Shown: positions 7,495 to 16,322, numbered from the stretch's first letter. The stretch is 64,000 bases of DNA from Streptomyces vinaceus (GCF_008704935.1 NZ_CP023692.1:7231501-7295500); one strand, 5' to 3'. Numbers and translations: made by a program. Notes: generated by a model from the sequence alone, not told the origin.

Positions 7495-8760
7495 TCAGAG
7501 GCGGGGGGCGCCGAGGGCGAGGAGTGCGGTGTCGTCGTCGAGGCCGTCGCCGAAGTCGTCCAGGAGACCGGTCAGAGCCTTGATGACGGCGTGCGGGGGC
7601 CGGCCCGCGTGGTCGGTGGCGAAGCCGAGCAGGGCCTCGTCCCCGTACAGGCTGGTCCGGCTCTGGCCGGTGCGTGCTTCCGTGAGGCCGTCCGTGTAGA
7701 GCAGCAGGGTGTCGCCGGGAACCAGGGTCGTGGTCGCGGTGGCGAAGTGCGCGGCGGGCAGGACGCCGACGAGGAGGCCGCCGGGGGTGGGCAGGAAGTC
7801 GGCGGTGCCGTCGGCGCGCATGACGACGGCCGGCGGGTGGCCGCCGGAGGCGATGCGCACGGCGACGTTGCCGGTCTCGGGATCGGGGTCGAGGACGCCG
7901 AAGATCGCGGTGCAGTAGCGCGGGTCGCCGCCGGTGTACCGCTCGTGGAGCACCTTGTTGAGGGTCGACAGGGCGGACACGGGATCGGCGTCGTGCAGGG
8001 CGGCGGCGCGCAAGGTGTAGCGGGTCAGTGACGTGACCGCCGCCGCTTGCGGGCCCTTGCCGCACACGTCGCCGAGGAAGAAGGCGAAGCGTCTGCCGTC
8101 GACGCGGAAGACGTCGTAGAAGTCGCCGCCGAGCCGGTCGGGTGAGGCGGTGTGGTAGTGGGCGGCCGCCTCGACCCCGGGCACCTCCGGCAAGGTGTCG
8201 GGCAGCAGGGACTGCTGGAGCACGGCGAGGGCGTCCTGGAGCCGGGCACGGTCGGCCTCTGCCTGTCTGAGGGCCTCTTCGGCGACTTTCCGGCCGCGCA
8301 GGAGCTCGCGTTCGTACGCGCGCCGGTCCCGGGCGTCGAAGACCGTCGTCCGGATCAGCTGGGGCTCGCCGTCACTGCCGTGCTTGACGGCGGAGGAGAC
8401 GAGCACCGGTATGCGTTCGCCGCCGGCCTGCTTGATGTCCAGGGCGATCCCGCTGATCTCGCCCCGCATGCGCAGCAGCGGCGCGAAATGCGTCTCGTGG
8501 TACAGCTTGCCGCCCACGGTGAGCAGGTCGGTGAACCGCATGCGGCCCACCACGGCTGACCGCTCCAGGCCGAGCCAGCCCAGCAGCGTCGTGTTGATCT
8601 TCGCGACGGTGCCGTCCATAAGCGTGGACAGGTATCCGCACGGCGCGCTCTCGTACAGCTCCTCGGCGCTGTCCTCCATGAGTGCGGCGAACGTCGCGGC
8701 CGAAGCCCTGTCGTCTTCGGCCTCGGGGTGATCGGGCAACGGCCCGGCGGGGCACATCAC
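7495..8760 (-). CDS. PAS-PP2C serine phosphatase (RsbP-like)
   Basis: A 421-residue signalling phosphatase. A PAS domain (about residues 30-145) is followed by a coiled-coil connector (146-182; RKVAEEALRQAEADRARLQ) and a SpoIIE/PP2C domain (190-421). Metal-binding acidic residues are visible in RLGGDFYD (D213), LGDVCGKG (D231), YTDGLTEAR and DDDTALLAL. The order PAS, coiled coil, PP2C is that of B. subtilis RsbP, which dephosphorylates RsbV under energy stress. The start codon overlaps the stop of the upstream RsbQ-like hydrolase (ATGA, 8757-8760), as expected for a hydrolase-phosphatase pair acting together. The PAS ligand is unknown. Cytoplasmic, with no membrane segment. Confidence 0.92.
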   Translation of the reverse strand: MMCPAGPLPDHPEAEDDRASAATFAALMEDSAEELYESAPCGYLSTLMDGTVAKINTTLLGWLGLERSAVVGRMRFTDLLTVGGKLYHETHFAPLLRMRGEISGIALDIKQAGGERIPVLVSSAVKHGSDGEPQLIRTTVFDARDRRAYERELLRGRKVAEEALRQAEADRARLQDALAVLQQSLLPDTLPEVPGVEAAAHYHTASPDRLGGDFYDVFRVDGRRFAFFLGDVCGKGPQAAAVTSLTRYTLRAAALHDADPVSALSTLNKVLHERYTGGDPRYCTAIFGVLDPDPETGNVAVRIASGGHPPAVVMRADGTADFLPTPGGLLVGVLPAAHFATATTTLVPGDTLLLYTDGLTEARTGQSRTSLYGDEALLGFATDHAGRPPHAVIKALTGLLDDFGDGLDDDTALLALGAPRL

Positions 8761-9560
8761 CGCAGGCCGGCCAGGAACGTCGTGATCGCCTCATTGGTAG
8801 CCTCGGGAGCGGACAGGTGTGGACAGTGCCCGGTCGCGTCGAGCGTCACCAGCGTCGAGCCGGGGATCGCGTGATGGACGAAGGCGCCGACCTCGCGAGG
8901 GGCGATGGCGTCCTGGGCGCACTCCAGCACCAGCGTCGGCACGCCCACGCCCTTCAGGTCGTCCCGCGAATCCGACAGGAAGGTGGTGTGCGCGAAGACG
9001 CGTGCCATGTCCGGGTCGGTTGCGCAGAAGCTGTTCTTCAACTCCTCACCCAGTTCGGGCCGTTCCGCGTTCCCCATGATCACCGGTGCCATCGCCGCCG
9101 ACCAGCCGAGGTAGTTCGATTCCAGCGACTCCAGCAGCTCGTCGATGTCCTCGGCGCTGAACCCGCCCCGGTAGTCCGCGTCGTCGACGTACCGGGGCGA
9201 CGGAGCGACCATCACCAGCGCCCCGATGCGCTCCGGAGCCAGCCCTGCGGCCAGTACCCCGATCATCGAGCTGACCGAATGCCCCACGAACACGGCATCG
9301 CGCAGATCGAGCGCCTCGCACACCTCCACCACGTCCTGGGCGTAGCCGCCCAGGGTGGCGTAGCGGTCCTGCGAGAACGCGGACAGGTCCGAGCGCCCGG
9401 CGCCCACGTAGTCGAACAGCACCACCCGGTATTCCTCGGCCAGCGCAGGTACCGTCAACCGCCACATGTTCTGGTCGCAGCCGAACCCGTGGGCCAGCAC
9501 CACCGCGGGTCCCTGGGGGTTGCCGGTGACCGTGACGTTGTTCCTGCGGCGAATATCCAT
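8757..9560 (-). CDS. rsbQ: RsbQ-family alpha/beta hydrolase
   Basis: A 267-residue alpha/beta hydrolase matching RsbQ of B. subtilis (269 residues) along its length. It has the N-terminal RNNVTVTG and HGFGCDQNMWR, the nucleophile elbow GHSVSSMIG, the lid element GGFSAEDIDELLESLE with NYLGW, and the acid and histidine in ECAQDAIAP and ATGHCPHLS. RsbQ binds a small hydrophobic molecule and is required for RsbP activity; plant D14/KAI2 receptors share this fold. The ATG at 9560 was chosen over upstream in-frame starts because it has GAGGG eight bases ahead and fits the family N terminus. First gene of the RsbQ-RsbP-STAS operon, with a four-base overlap to the phosphatase gene. Confidence 0.92.
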   Translation of the reverse strand: MDIRRRNNVTVTGNPQGPAVVLAHGFGCDQNMWRLTVPALAEEYRVVLFDYVGAGRSDLSAFSQDRYATLGGYAQDVVEVCEALDLRDAVFVGHSVSSMIGVLAAGLAPERIGALVMVAPSPRYVDDADYRGGFSAEDIDELLESLESNYLGWSAAMAPVIMGNAERPELGEELKNSFCATDPDMARVFAHTTFLSDSRDDLKGVGVPTLVLECAQDAIAPREVGAFVHHAIPGSTLVTLDATGHCPHLSAPEATNEAITTFLAGLR

Positions 9561-9744
9561 ACCTGCCACCCTCGCAGGTATCACGCGGATCTCCACCCCG
9601 GCCCCGAACCCACCACCCGTTCCACCCGAGACGTTCACCACCCGCATCCGCGCGTGAGGGCGGCCGTGGACGGACGGTGACGCGGCAGCGGGAGCCACCG
9701 GAACGTGTCGTAGCTCACCGGAAAAGGTGACAGGCCCGCAGCCG

Positions 9745-10713
9745 TCAGCGCCCCAGCGCGTTGCGGACGGTCAGCCCGTGGTGGTGGTGCAGCCGGTGCA
9801 TCTCCCACCAGGACAGGGCCGTGACGGTGAGGGGGGCGCCGAGGATGAAGACCGCCCGGGCGCCCGCCGGGACCTGCGGGTACGCGCCCGTGACCAGGTC
9901 CAGGAGCGCCATCTCCCACACCAGGACGCCGGCGAGGACCGGCGGCACCACCTCGTGGATGTCGGCGGTGCGGAAGACGTGCACGAGCGACAGACCGATG
10001 CCGTAGAGGGCGAAACCGATCGACCACAGGCACGCCACCCCGATGACGATCTTTCCGGGCAGTCCTACGGCGTCCCGGAGCCCCGCCAACTCCGGCGCCA
10101 TCGCGAGCGCCGAGGTACCCATGGACGCCATGATGGCCACCACCGCGCCCAGCGGACGCAGGGCCCGGCGCAGGTAGACGCGCCGCAACCCTCCTCGGGC
10201 GGCCGCGACGAACGCGCCGACGACCACCGGGAAGGTGCACACCAGCACCAGAACGCTCGACCAGCTCTGGTCGAGGCGGTCGTCCGCCACGGCCTTGACG
10301 TCGTCGGCGCTGACGACGGCCTTGTACGCGACCATCAGACCCACCCAGGCCACCAGCCCCAGCGCCGTACGCCACAGCTGGAGCTTGCGGACCTCCGGAT
10401 CGTGCACGATCCCCGGACGGGAAGGGCGGAAGGCCCGCTGGGAGGCGTAGAAGGGGTTGTAGAGGCCGCGCAGGATCTTCCGGCCCCTCGAAGGCTCGAC
10501 GCCCGGCGGTGGGACCGGCGGTGGGGCCCACGCGTACGGATACGGCTGCGGCGGGACCGGCTGCGCGTACGGGTACCCCGCCGGCGGGGCGTACGGGGGC
10601 CCCTGCGGCGGGACCGGGGAGCCCTGGCCCGCCCACCCCGGCGGCGGCTGCCCGCCCGCCCCGCCCACCGGACCGCCGTAGCCGCCCCCGCCGTAACCGC
10701 TCACGCCGCGCAC
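9745..10713 (-). CDS. Multi-pass membrane protein with Pro/Gly/Tyr-rich N terminus
   Basis: A 322-residue protein. The first 75 or so residues are a Gly/Pro/Tyr-rich disordered segment (GYGGGGYGG, then repeated PPQ and YPYA elements). About six transmembrane helices follow from residue 113 (LWRTALGLVAWVGLMVAY) to near the C terminus (AVFILGAPLTVTALSWW). A conserved-looking RGLYNPFYASQRAFRPSRPGI patch precedes the first helix. Proline-rich cytoplasmic tails are common in Streptomyces membrane proteins of unknown role. No domain is recognised. It lies upstream of the rsbQ operon on the same strand, with 184 bp between, so it is probably transcribed separately. Confidence 0.8.
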   Translation of the reverse strand: MRGVSGYGGGGYGGPVGGAGGQPPPGWAGQGSPVPPQGPPYAPPAGYPYAQPVPPQPYPYAWAPPPVPPPGVEPSRGRKILRGLYNPFYASQRAFRPSRPGIVHDPEVRKLQLWRTALGLVAWVGLMVAYKAVVSADDVKAVADDRLDQSWSSVLVLVCTFPVVVGAFVAAARGGLRRVYLRRALRPLGAVVAIMASMGTSALAMAPELAGLRDAVGLPGKIVIGVACLWSIGFALYGIGLSLVHVFRTADIHEVVPPVLAGVLVWEMALLDLVTGAYPQVPAGARAVFILGAPLTVTALSWWEMHRLHHHHGLTVRNALGR

Positions 10714-10812
10714 CCCCGTCGTACTGCCCTGCCGAACCCACGCATCGTAGTCGGCACGAGCCCACGAAGGGGGCCACCGGCGGCGGCCCTTGACGGAGCG
10801 TAAGGTCGTGTC

Positions 10813-11256
10813 CTAGGCGCGCGGCAGCCAGCCATCGGCGAAGTCGGAGCGGTCCCGGACGCGCTGCGCCTTCTCCTCCAGGAGGCGGCGGAAGCCGGCC
10901 AGGGCGTAGCGCTCCCCGGTGGCCGCCCGGGGGCCCGGGATACCGGCCACGGTGGCCATGCACTGCTGGGGCTGGGGCTGCCAGCCGGTGACCAGGACCC
11001 GCAGGCGCATGCGTTCCGCACGCCGGTGCAGGTTCAGGAGGTGGAGCAGGCCGTCGACGTCCATGGCCGTGACGGCGTGCAGGTCCACCAGGAGGTCTCG
11101 CTCGTCCATGGTCACGCGGTCGAGCGCGCGCTGGAGCACCTCTCCCGCACCCTCGTCGAGCTCCCCGTTGGCGCTGATCAGAATCGAGCTGCCGCAGTGC
11201 TGGACGTCAACGTTGATCAATGTTCTGCTCCCGTCGCCCGAAGGCTCCGGACCCAC
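10813..11256 (-). CDS. STAS-domain protein, anti-sigma factor antagonist-like
   Basis: Up to 147 residues with one STAS domain, seen in NGELDEGAGEVLQRALDRV and DLLVDLHAVTAMDVDGLLHLL. The position normally held by the phosphorylated serine reads TAMDVDG: aspartate replaces the usual DSSG serine, so this protein may be constitutively active or not a phosphoswitch at all. A C-terminal extension of about 35 residues (basic and acidic, ending GWLPRA) follows. The true start may be the TTG at 11220 (LINVDVQ), which fits STAS N termini better than the upstream GTG. It is transcribed in the same direction as the nearby membrane protein, with a 99-bp gap. Confidence 0.78.
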   Translation of the reverse strand: MGPEPSGDGSRTLINVDVQHCGSSILISANGELDEGAGEVLQRALDRVTMDERDLLVDLHAVTAMDVDGLLHLLNLHRRAERMRLRVLVTGWQPQPQQCMATVAGIPGPRAATGERYALAGFRRLLEEKAQRVRDRSDFADGWLPRA

Positions 11257-11334
11257 GGGCCCCCATCCTGGCGCGATACGGCGTGCGGCCGGTGCGCGAC
11301 GCGCTGAGGCGGCGGTAGTACTGTCGGCGCACGG

Positions 11335-12210
11335 TCAGGGGCGGGACGCCCGGATGATCCAGGCCGCGGAGGCGTAGAGGACGCCCGTATCGCCGTCATG
11401 CGCGGCGAGGGCGGCTCTCAACGCGTCGACGGCGCGACGCCGGTCCTGCTCGTCGAGGTCGTCGAGCATCCAGCCGAGCATGCCGAGCGTGAACCGCTCC
11501 GCGTCGGCCGCGTCCTCGCCGAACCACATCGGCTCGCTGCGCGGATCCAGCCGGACGTCCGTGAAACCCGCGGCGCCCAGTACGGTCCGTACGCGTGCGG
11601 GATCGGACAGCGAGAACGGCCCGGGGGCGTCGGCGGCGGGGGCCGGCATCGGGCGGCCGAGGGCCAGGGCCCGGGTCAGCGAAAGGAACCACTCGTTGTC
11701 GGCCAGGGGCTGCCAGACCATCTGCACGAGACGTCCGCCGGGGCGCAGAGCGTCGCCGACGTTGCCGAAGGCTGCGACGGGGTCGGCGAAGAACATCGTC
11801 CCGGACCGGCTGACGGCCACGTCGAACGCCGCAGCGGGGAACGCATGGATCTGGGCGTCCGCCTGCACGAAATCGGCATTGCTCAACGCTTCGGCCGCCG
11901 CGCGCCGCCGTGCGACCCGCAGCATCGCGGCCGACAGGTCCACACCCAGGGCCCGGCCGCCGGCCGCCTGCCGCGCGAGGTCGCGGGTGGTCTCGCCGGT
12001 CCCGCAGCCGATGTCCAGCACCCGGTCGTCGGCGGATACACCGGCCGCGGCCAGGAAGGCCGGGCGGTAGGCGCGTACCGCCCGGTCGAAGCGATCGGCG
12101 TGCTCCGCCCAGTACGCACCTTCCTGCCCGTCCCAGGCACGTGCCTGATCGGCGTTGGACGGATCGGTCCGAAGAGCACCGGCCACGGCCACCACCTCCC
12201 ACGACCCCAA
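11335..12210 (-). CDS. Class I SAM-dependent methyltransferase
   Basis: A 291-residue methyltransferase of the UbiE/Methyltransf_11 type. Motif I is VLDIGCGTGETT, followed by the acidic loop VDLSAAML, then FVQADAQIHAFP and the post-motif FDVAVSRSGTMFFADP. The N terminus carries AYWAEHADRFDRAVRAYRPAF, typical of family members acting on small lipophilic acceptors. The acceptor molecule cannot be inferred. The start is uncertain over about ten codons (the ATG at 12210 gives MGSWEVVAVAG before conserved sequence begins). It lies 7 bp after the stop-start boundary with the polysaccharide deacetylase gene on the same strand, so co-transcription is likely. Confidence 0.88.
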   Translation of the reverse strand: MGSWEVVAVAGALRTDPSNADQARAWDGQEGAYWAEHADRFDRAVRAYRPAFLAAAGVSADDRVLDIGCGTGETTRDLARQAAGGRALGVDLSAAMLRVARRRAAAEALSNADFVQADAQIHAFPAAAFDVAVSRSGTMFFADPVAAFGNVGDALRPGGRLVQMVWQPLADNEWFLSLTRALALGRPMPAPAADAPGPFSLSDPARVRTVLGAAGFTDVRLDPRSEPMWFGEDAADAERFTLGMLGWMLDDLDEQDRRRAVDALRAALAAHDGDTGVLYASAAWIIRASRP

Positions 12211-12217
12211 AATACGC

Positions 12218-13018
12218 CTACCGTGTGCCGGGGGCCGGGGGTGTGGTCAGCAGGGTGCGCAGGTCGATGACGCGGTAGCCGCGGGTGCCGATCGCTTCGA
12301 GGATCCGCGGCAGGGCCTGGGCATCGAGCACCTCGGTGCGGCCCTCGGGGGCGCCGATGTGCATCTGGATGATCGCTCCCGGGCGCAGGGCGTCGAGGGC
12401 CCTGCCGACGGCCCGGTCCACGGTCATGCCGCCCTCGGTGCCCATCCACCCGTTGGTGTCGGTGGTGAACTCGATGTCCGCGAAGCCGAGTGCGTTGACC
12501 TCCGTGATGTGTTCGGGACGGGTCTCGCTGTAGGGGAACCGGAAGTAGGGGGTGAGGGCCGCTCCCGCCCCGGCGGTACGCAGCGCCCGGTCCGCCGCCC
12601 CGACCTCCTCGCGTCGTCCGGCGGCGGTCAGGTCCGCGAAGTAGGGGTGGCTGTACGAGTGGTTGCCCAGCCCGTGTCCGGCGGTGGCGATGCGCCTGAC
12701 GACCTCCGGGTGACGGTCGGCGAAGTCGCCGGTGAGGAAGAACGTGGCGGGCGCGTGCCGGCGGGCGAGCTCGTCGAGGACGGGGTCCAGTCCGGCGTCG
12801 TTCCAGGCCGCGTTGAACGTCACCGCGACCACCCGCTCGGGCGTACGGATCTCACGGTTCTCCGACCCGAACAGGGACCGCAGACCGTCGTCGGCCGCCA
12901 TGGCCGTGGCCGACGGCCCGGTCGTCACCGCCCAGAGGACGGCGGACAGAGCGGCGAACACGGCGAGGAGCCGGCGGTACGCGGCAGTGCGTACGGGGGC
13001 GAAAGAGCGCGTTTCCAT
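12218..13018 (-). CDS. Secreted polysaccharide deacetylase (NodB domain)
   Basis: A 266-residue exported carbohydrate esterase 4 family protein. The signal peptide (RRLLAVFAALSAVLWAV, cleavage near ATAMA) precedes a NodB domain. Conserved motifs are APATFFLTG, NHSYSHPYF (zinc histidines), RFPYSETR, TTDTNGWMG and IIQMHIG. The first motif reads VTFNAAWND where classical enzymes have TFDD, so the catalytic-base aspartate is asparagine; this variant occurs in a PdaB-like subgroup. Likely acts on peptidoglycan or another wall glycan. The ATG at 13018 was chosen because it begins directly before the basic signal-peptide region; longer in-frame starts add an unlikely Ala/Arg leader. Confidence 0.86.
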   Translation of the reverse strand: METRSFAPVRTAAYRRLLAVFAALSAVLWAVTTGPSATAMAADDGLRSLFGSENREIRTPERVVAVTFNAAWNDAGLDPVLDELARRHAPATFFLTGDFADRHPEVVRRIATAGHGLGNHSYSHPYFADLTAAGRREEVGAADRALRTAGAGAALTPYFRFPYSETRPEHITEVNALGFADIEFTTDTNGWMGTEGGMTVDRAVGRALDALRPGAIIQMHIGAPEGRTEVLDAQALPRILEAIGTRGYRVIDLRTLLTTPPAPGTR

Positions 13019-13292
13019 GGCACTGCCATCGGCCCGTCGGGACCCGCCCTTGAGCCCCCCGGCTGCGGCGTGTGCGGCGGTGCGGGCCGCGGACTCGGCG
13101 GGCGTGGCGAGGGGCACGGACCGGCCGGCGACGGGTCCGTGCGGTTCGTCGCGGACGGCCTACGCTGTCCCAGGCCGTCCAAGTCCCCGAACGCGAGCTG
13201 GACGCGGACCTGTTCCACCGGATCGGCCGACCTGACCGAGACCGCCGCGCCACCGGCCCAGAGGGACCGCCTCTGAGCCACATCGGCGATAC

Positions 13293-14002
13293 GTGTTGGA
13301 CCCGGACGCGTTCGCCTACGAGCAGTACGACTGGTCCTGCGAGCGCTACCTCCGCCACGGATCGATGATGCCCGAGGACGGACCGGAGCAGCTCCGCCGC
13401 CATGACGCGATCCTCCTCGGCGCCGTCGGCCACCCGGGCGTGCCCGACCACGTCTCCCTCTGGGGGCTGCTCATCCCGATTCGCCGGGCCTTCGACCAGT
13501 ACGTCAACCTCCGCCCCATCCGCGTCTTCGAGGGCCTTCCCAGCCCCGTCCGCGGGGCCGTACCCGGTGAGGTGGACTTTGTGGTCGTCCGCGAGAACAC
13601 CGAGGGCGAGTACAGCGAGATCGGCGGTCGGATGAACCGCGGGTTCCCCGATGAAATGGCCGTACAGCAAGCGGTGTTCACACGCCCGGGAGTGACCCGG
13701 CTCGTCGACTTCGCCTTCGGCCTCGCCGAACGGCGCGGCGGCACCCTCACGTCGGCGACGAAGTCCAACGGGATCGTGCACACCATGCCGTTCTGGGACG
13801 AGCTCGTGGCCGAGCGCGGCGCCGCGCACCCGGCCGTCGAGTGGAACCAGGAGCACATCGACGCGCCGGCCGCCAAGTTCGTCCTCGATCCCGCACGCTT
13901 CGACGTCGTCGTCGCGTCCAACCTCTTCGGGGACACACCCGTGACCTCGGCGGCTCCGCTTCCACCACCGAGTTCACGTCCGCCATCCTCAAGCACCTCT
14001 GA
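13293..14002 (+). pseudogene. Tartrate dehydrogenase / isopropylmalate dehydrogenase family, decayed
   Basis: Recognisable as the tartrate dehydrogenase group of the beta-decarboxylating dehydrogenases from DAILLGAVGHPGVPDHVSLW, the DFVVVRENTEGEYSEIGGR signature, SATKSNGIVH and FDVVVASNLFGD. Intact members are about 350-360 residues. Here the first 45 or so residues, including the nucleotide loop, cannot be found upstream. After NLFGD the frame is lost, and a different frame ends in DLGGSASTTEFTSAILKHL, the normal C terminus. About 80 internal residues between them are missing. It therefore has an internal deletion with frameshift plus loss of the 5' end. It is a true relic, not a single base error. 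Confidence 0.88.
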
Positions 14003-14307
14003 AGAGGGGCCGGCGGGTCGCGGGCCGGTCGCCGCTCCCGGACCGCGGGCGTGACCGGCGGCTTTATTTTCTGGCGCCGCGGACTGCGATTTTTGCAGGT
14101 CCAGCAAGGAAGTTTTTTTCCGCGGCGCACGGTGCGAAATTCTTCAGCCCCCATCGGACGCCACGGCGTGCTACTGTCGATGTCAGTTGCAGTTTTGGTA
14201 CCCAAACGCGCTTTATATTGCCGGAGATTTTCCGGGCGGGGCATCATCGCGGCGACACGGTGTCCGTGCAGTGCGGATCCCGATGTACTGCCCCAAAGGA
14301 GACATGC
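14003..14307. other. Leader and promoter region of the cold-shock gene
   Basis: Gene-free 305 bp that is locally AT-rich for this genome: a T7 run near 14113-14119 and the stretch from 14185 to 14235 around TTTATATTG. A long untranslated leader before a csp gene is typical of cold-shock mRNAs, whose leaders control translation at low temperature. AAAGGAG at 14295-14301 is the ribosome-binding site. No specific -35/-10 pair can be assigned with confidence. Confidence 0.5.
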
Positions 14308-14511
14308 ATGCCGGCTGGCACAGTCAAGTGGTTCAACGCGGCCAAGGGTTTCGGCTTCATCGAGCAGGACGGTGGCGGCCCTGACGTGTTCGCCCACTTC
14401 TCGAACATCGCCGCCCAGGGCTTTCGTGAGCTGACCGAAGGCCAGAAGGTCACCTTCGACGTCGCGCAGGGCCAGAAGGGCCCGACCGCCGAGAACATCC
14501 TTCCCGCCTGA
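14308..14511 (+). CDS. Cold-shock protein, CspA family
   Basis: A 67-residue single cold-shock domain covering its full usual length. RNP1 is KGFGFIEQ and RNP2 is DVFAHFS, with TVKWFNAAKGFGF at the N terminus and GPTAENI at the end. The family binds single-stranded RNA and melts structure at low temperature. The start at 14308 is supported by AAAGGAG six bases ahead; a second ATG four bases upstream is out of frame. A strong hairpin follows, then the DEAD-box helicase gene. This csp, helicase, CBS gene order is conserved among streptomycetes and links the protein to RNA remodelling. Confidence 0.95.
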   Translation: MPAGTVKWFNAAKGFGFIEQDGGGPDVFAHFSNIAAQGFRELTEGQKVTFDVAQGQKGPTAENILPA

Positions 14512-14525
14512 CGGCGGCGCGCACT

Positions 14526-14571
14526 CTGTAGCTGGGGCCCGCATCCCTCGGGGTGCGGGCCCCAGCTACAG
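14526..14571 (+). terminator. Strong hairpin after the cold-shock gene
   Basis: An 18-bp perfect inverted repeat: CTGTAGCTGGGGCCCGCA (14526-14543) and TGCGGGCCCCAGCTACAG (14554-14571) around a 10-base loop. It lies 14 bp after the csp stop. It would end or attenuate transcription, making the abundant short csp message separate from the helicase message, or protect its 3' end. Confidence 0.85.
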
Positions 14572-14786
14572 GCATCACCTCCCGCAGTGGGTTCACCTGC
14601 GGGATTCCCTCCAGGCTGCAGACCGGAATTTCACCCCGGCATCACCTGTTTCAGCGACTGTGCCCGCACGGACTTCCTGCTGCCAGTTTCGCCTCCGTAT
14701 TTCATTCGGCCCGTTCTTGCGATTCCCCGCGCTGTGTTTCCGCTGCTGGAATTCCTTGATACGTGCCGCATCAAGGAAGGTTCTCA

Positions 14787-16322
14787 ATGAACCCCGCACG
14801 TACGAACAACCGTTCCGCTCGCACCCGCAGCCGTACCGGCGGCCCCGCATTCGGCGCCGCCTCGGGCTCCGGCCGCGGCGGCCGCTTCGGCTCGCCCGCA
14901 GCCGGCCGTTCGGGTTCCCCCGGCCGTTCGGGCGGCGGCCCGAGCCGTTCGGGCGGCTACGGCCGACGGCCCGCCGCGTTGCAGGGCGAGTTCGCCCCGC
15001 CGAAGACGATTACTCCCGCTCTCCCGGCCGTCGAGACCTTCGCCGACCTGGACATGCCCCGGGAGCTGCTGGCCGCCCTCGGCACGCAGGGCGTGACCGT
15101 GCCGTTCCCCATCCAGGGAGCCACCCTGCCCAACACCCTCGCGGGCCGCGACGTACTCGGCCGTGGCCGCACCGGCTCCGGCAAGACCCTGGCCTTCGGC
15201 CTCGCGCTGCTGGCTCGTACCGCCGGACAGCGGGCCGAGCCCCGCCAGCCCCTCGCCCTGATCCTCGTACCGACCCGTGAGCTCGCGCAGCAGGTGACCG
15301 ACGCACTGACCCCCTACGCCCGCTCGGTCAAGCTGCGCCTGGCCACCGTCGTGGGCGGAATGTCGATCGGCAAGCAGGCCGGAGCACTGCGCGGCGGGTC
15401 CGAAGTCGTCGTCGCGACCCCGGGCCGCCTCAAGGACCTCATCGACCGCGGTGACTGCCGGCTGAACCAGGTCGCCATCACCGTCCTGGACGAAGCCGAC
15501 CAGATGGCCGACATGGGCTTCATGCCCCAGGTCACCGCTCTTCTGGACCAGGTGCGCCCCGAGGGCCAGCGGATGCTCTTCTCCGCCACCCTCGACCGCA
15601 ATGTCGACCTTCTGGTGCGCCGGTACCTGACCGACCCCGTCGTGCACTCGGTGGACCCCTCGGCCGGTGCGGTCACCACGATGGAACACCACGTCCTGCA
15701 CGTCCAAGGCGCCGACAAGCAGCGGACGACGACGGAGATCGCGGCGCGCGACGGCCGGGTGATGATGTTCCTGGACACGAAGCACGCAGTCGACCGGCTG
15801 ACCCAGGACCTGCTGCGCAGCGGTGTCCGGGCCGCGGCCCTGCACGGCGGGAAGTCGCAGCCGCAGCGCACCCGCACCCTCGCCCAGTTCAAGACCGGGC
15901 ACGTCACCGTGCTGGTCGCCACCAACGTCGCCGCACGCGGCATCCACGTCGACAGCCTCGACCTGGTCGTCAACGTGGACCCGCCCACCGACCCCAAGGA
16001 CTACCTCCACCGCGGCGGCCGCACCGCCCGGGCCGGCGAGTCCGGCAGCGTCGTCACCCTCGTCACCCCGAACCAGCGGCGCGACATGAGCCGCCTCATG
16101 GCCGCCGCCGGCATCGTCCCCCAGACCACCGAGGTCCGCTCGGGCGAGGAATCCCTGAGCAGGATCACCGGCGCTCAGGCACCTTCCGGCATCCCCGTCA
16201 CCATCACCGCGCCGGTCTCCGAGCGGTCCGGGCGCAGCACCACCTCGCGCGGCCGACGCAGCTCCGCCGCGAGCGCGCGACGGGTCGGCGGCCGGCGTTC
16301 CGCCGGGGACGCGGCGGCCTGA
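14787..16322 (+). CDS. DEAD-box ATP-dependent RNA helicase
   Basis: A 511-residue helicase. A basic Arg/Gly/Ser-rich N-terminal tail (about 60 residues) precedes the two RecA-like domains. Motifs are visible in order: Q motif VPFPIQGATLP, I GRTGSGKT, Ia PTRELAQQ, Ib TPGRL, II VLDEADQMADMGF, III SAT, IV VMMFLDTKH, V ATNVAARGIH and VI HRGGRTARAG. A basic Arg/Ser-rich tail ends the protein. Both tails probably bind RNA non-specifically. The ATG at 14787 has GGAAGG ahead. It is downstream of the cold-shock protein gene and upstream of a CBS protein gene, fitting a role in RNA unwinding in the cold. Confidence 0.95.
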   Translation: MNPARTNNRSARTRSRTGGPAFGAASGSGRGGRFGSPAAGRSGSPGRSGGGPSRSGGYGRRPAALQGEFAPPKTITPALPAVETFADLDMPRELLAALGTQGVTVPFPIQGATLPNTLAGRDVLGRGRTGSGKTLAFGLALLARTAGQRAEPRQPLALILVPTRELAQQVTDALTPYARSVKLRLATVVGGMSIGKQAGALRGGSEVVVATPGRLKDLIDRGDCRLNQVAITVLDEADQMADMGFMPQVTALLDQVRPEGQRMLFSATLDRNVDLLVRRYLTDPVVHSVDPSAGAVTTMEHHVLHVQGADKQRTTTEIAARDGRVMMFLDTKHAVDRLTQDLLRSGVRAAALHGGKSQPQRTRTLAQFKTGHVTVLVATNVAARGIHVDSLDLVVNVDPPTDPKDYLHRGGRTARAGESGSVVTLVTPNQRRDMSRLMAAAGIVPQTTEVRSGEESLSRITGAQAPSGIPVTITAPVSERSGRSTTSRGRRSSAASARRVGGRRSAGDAAA

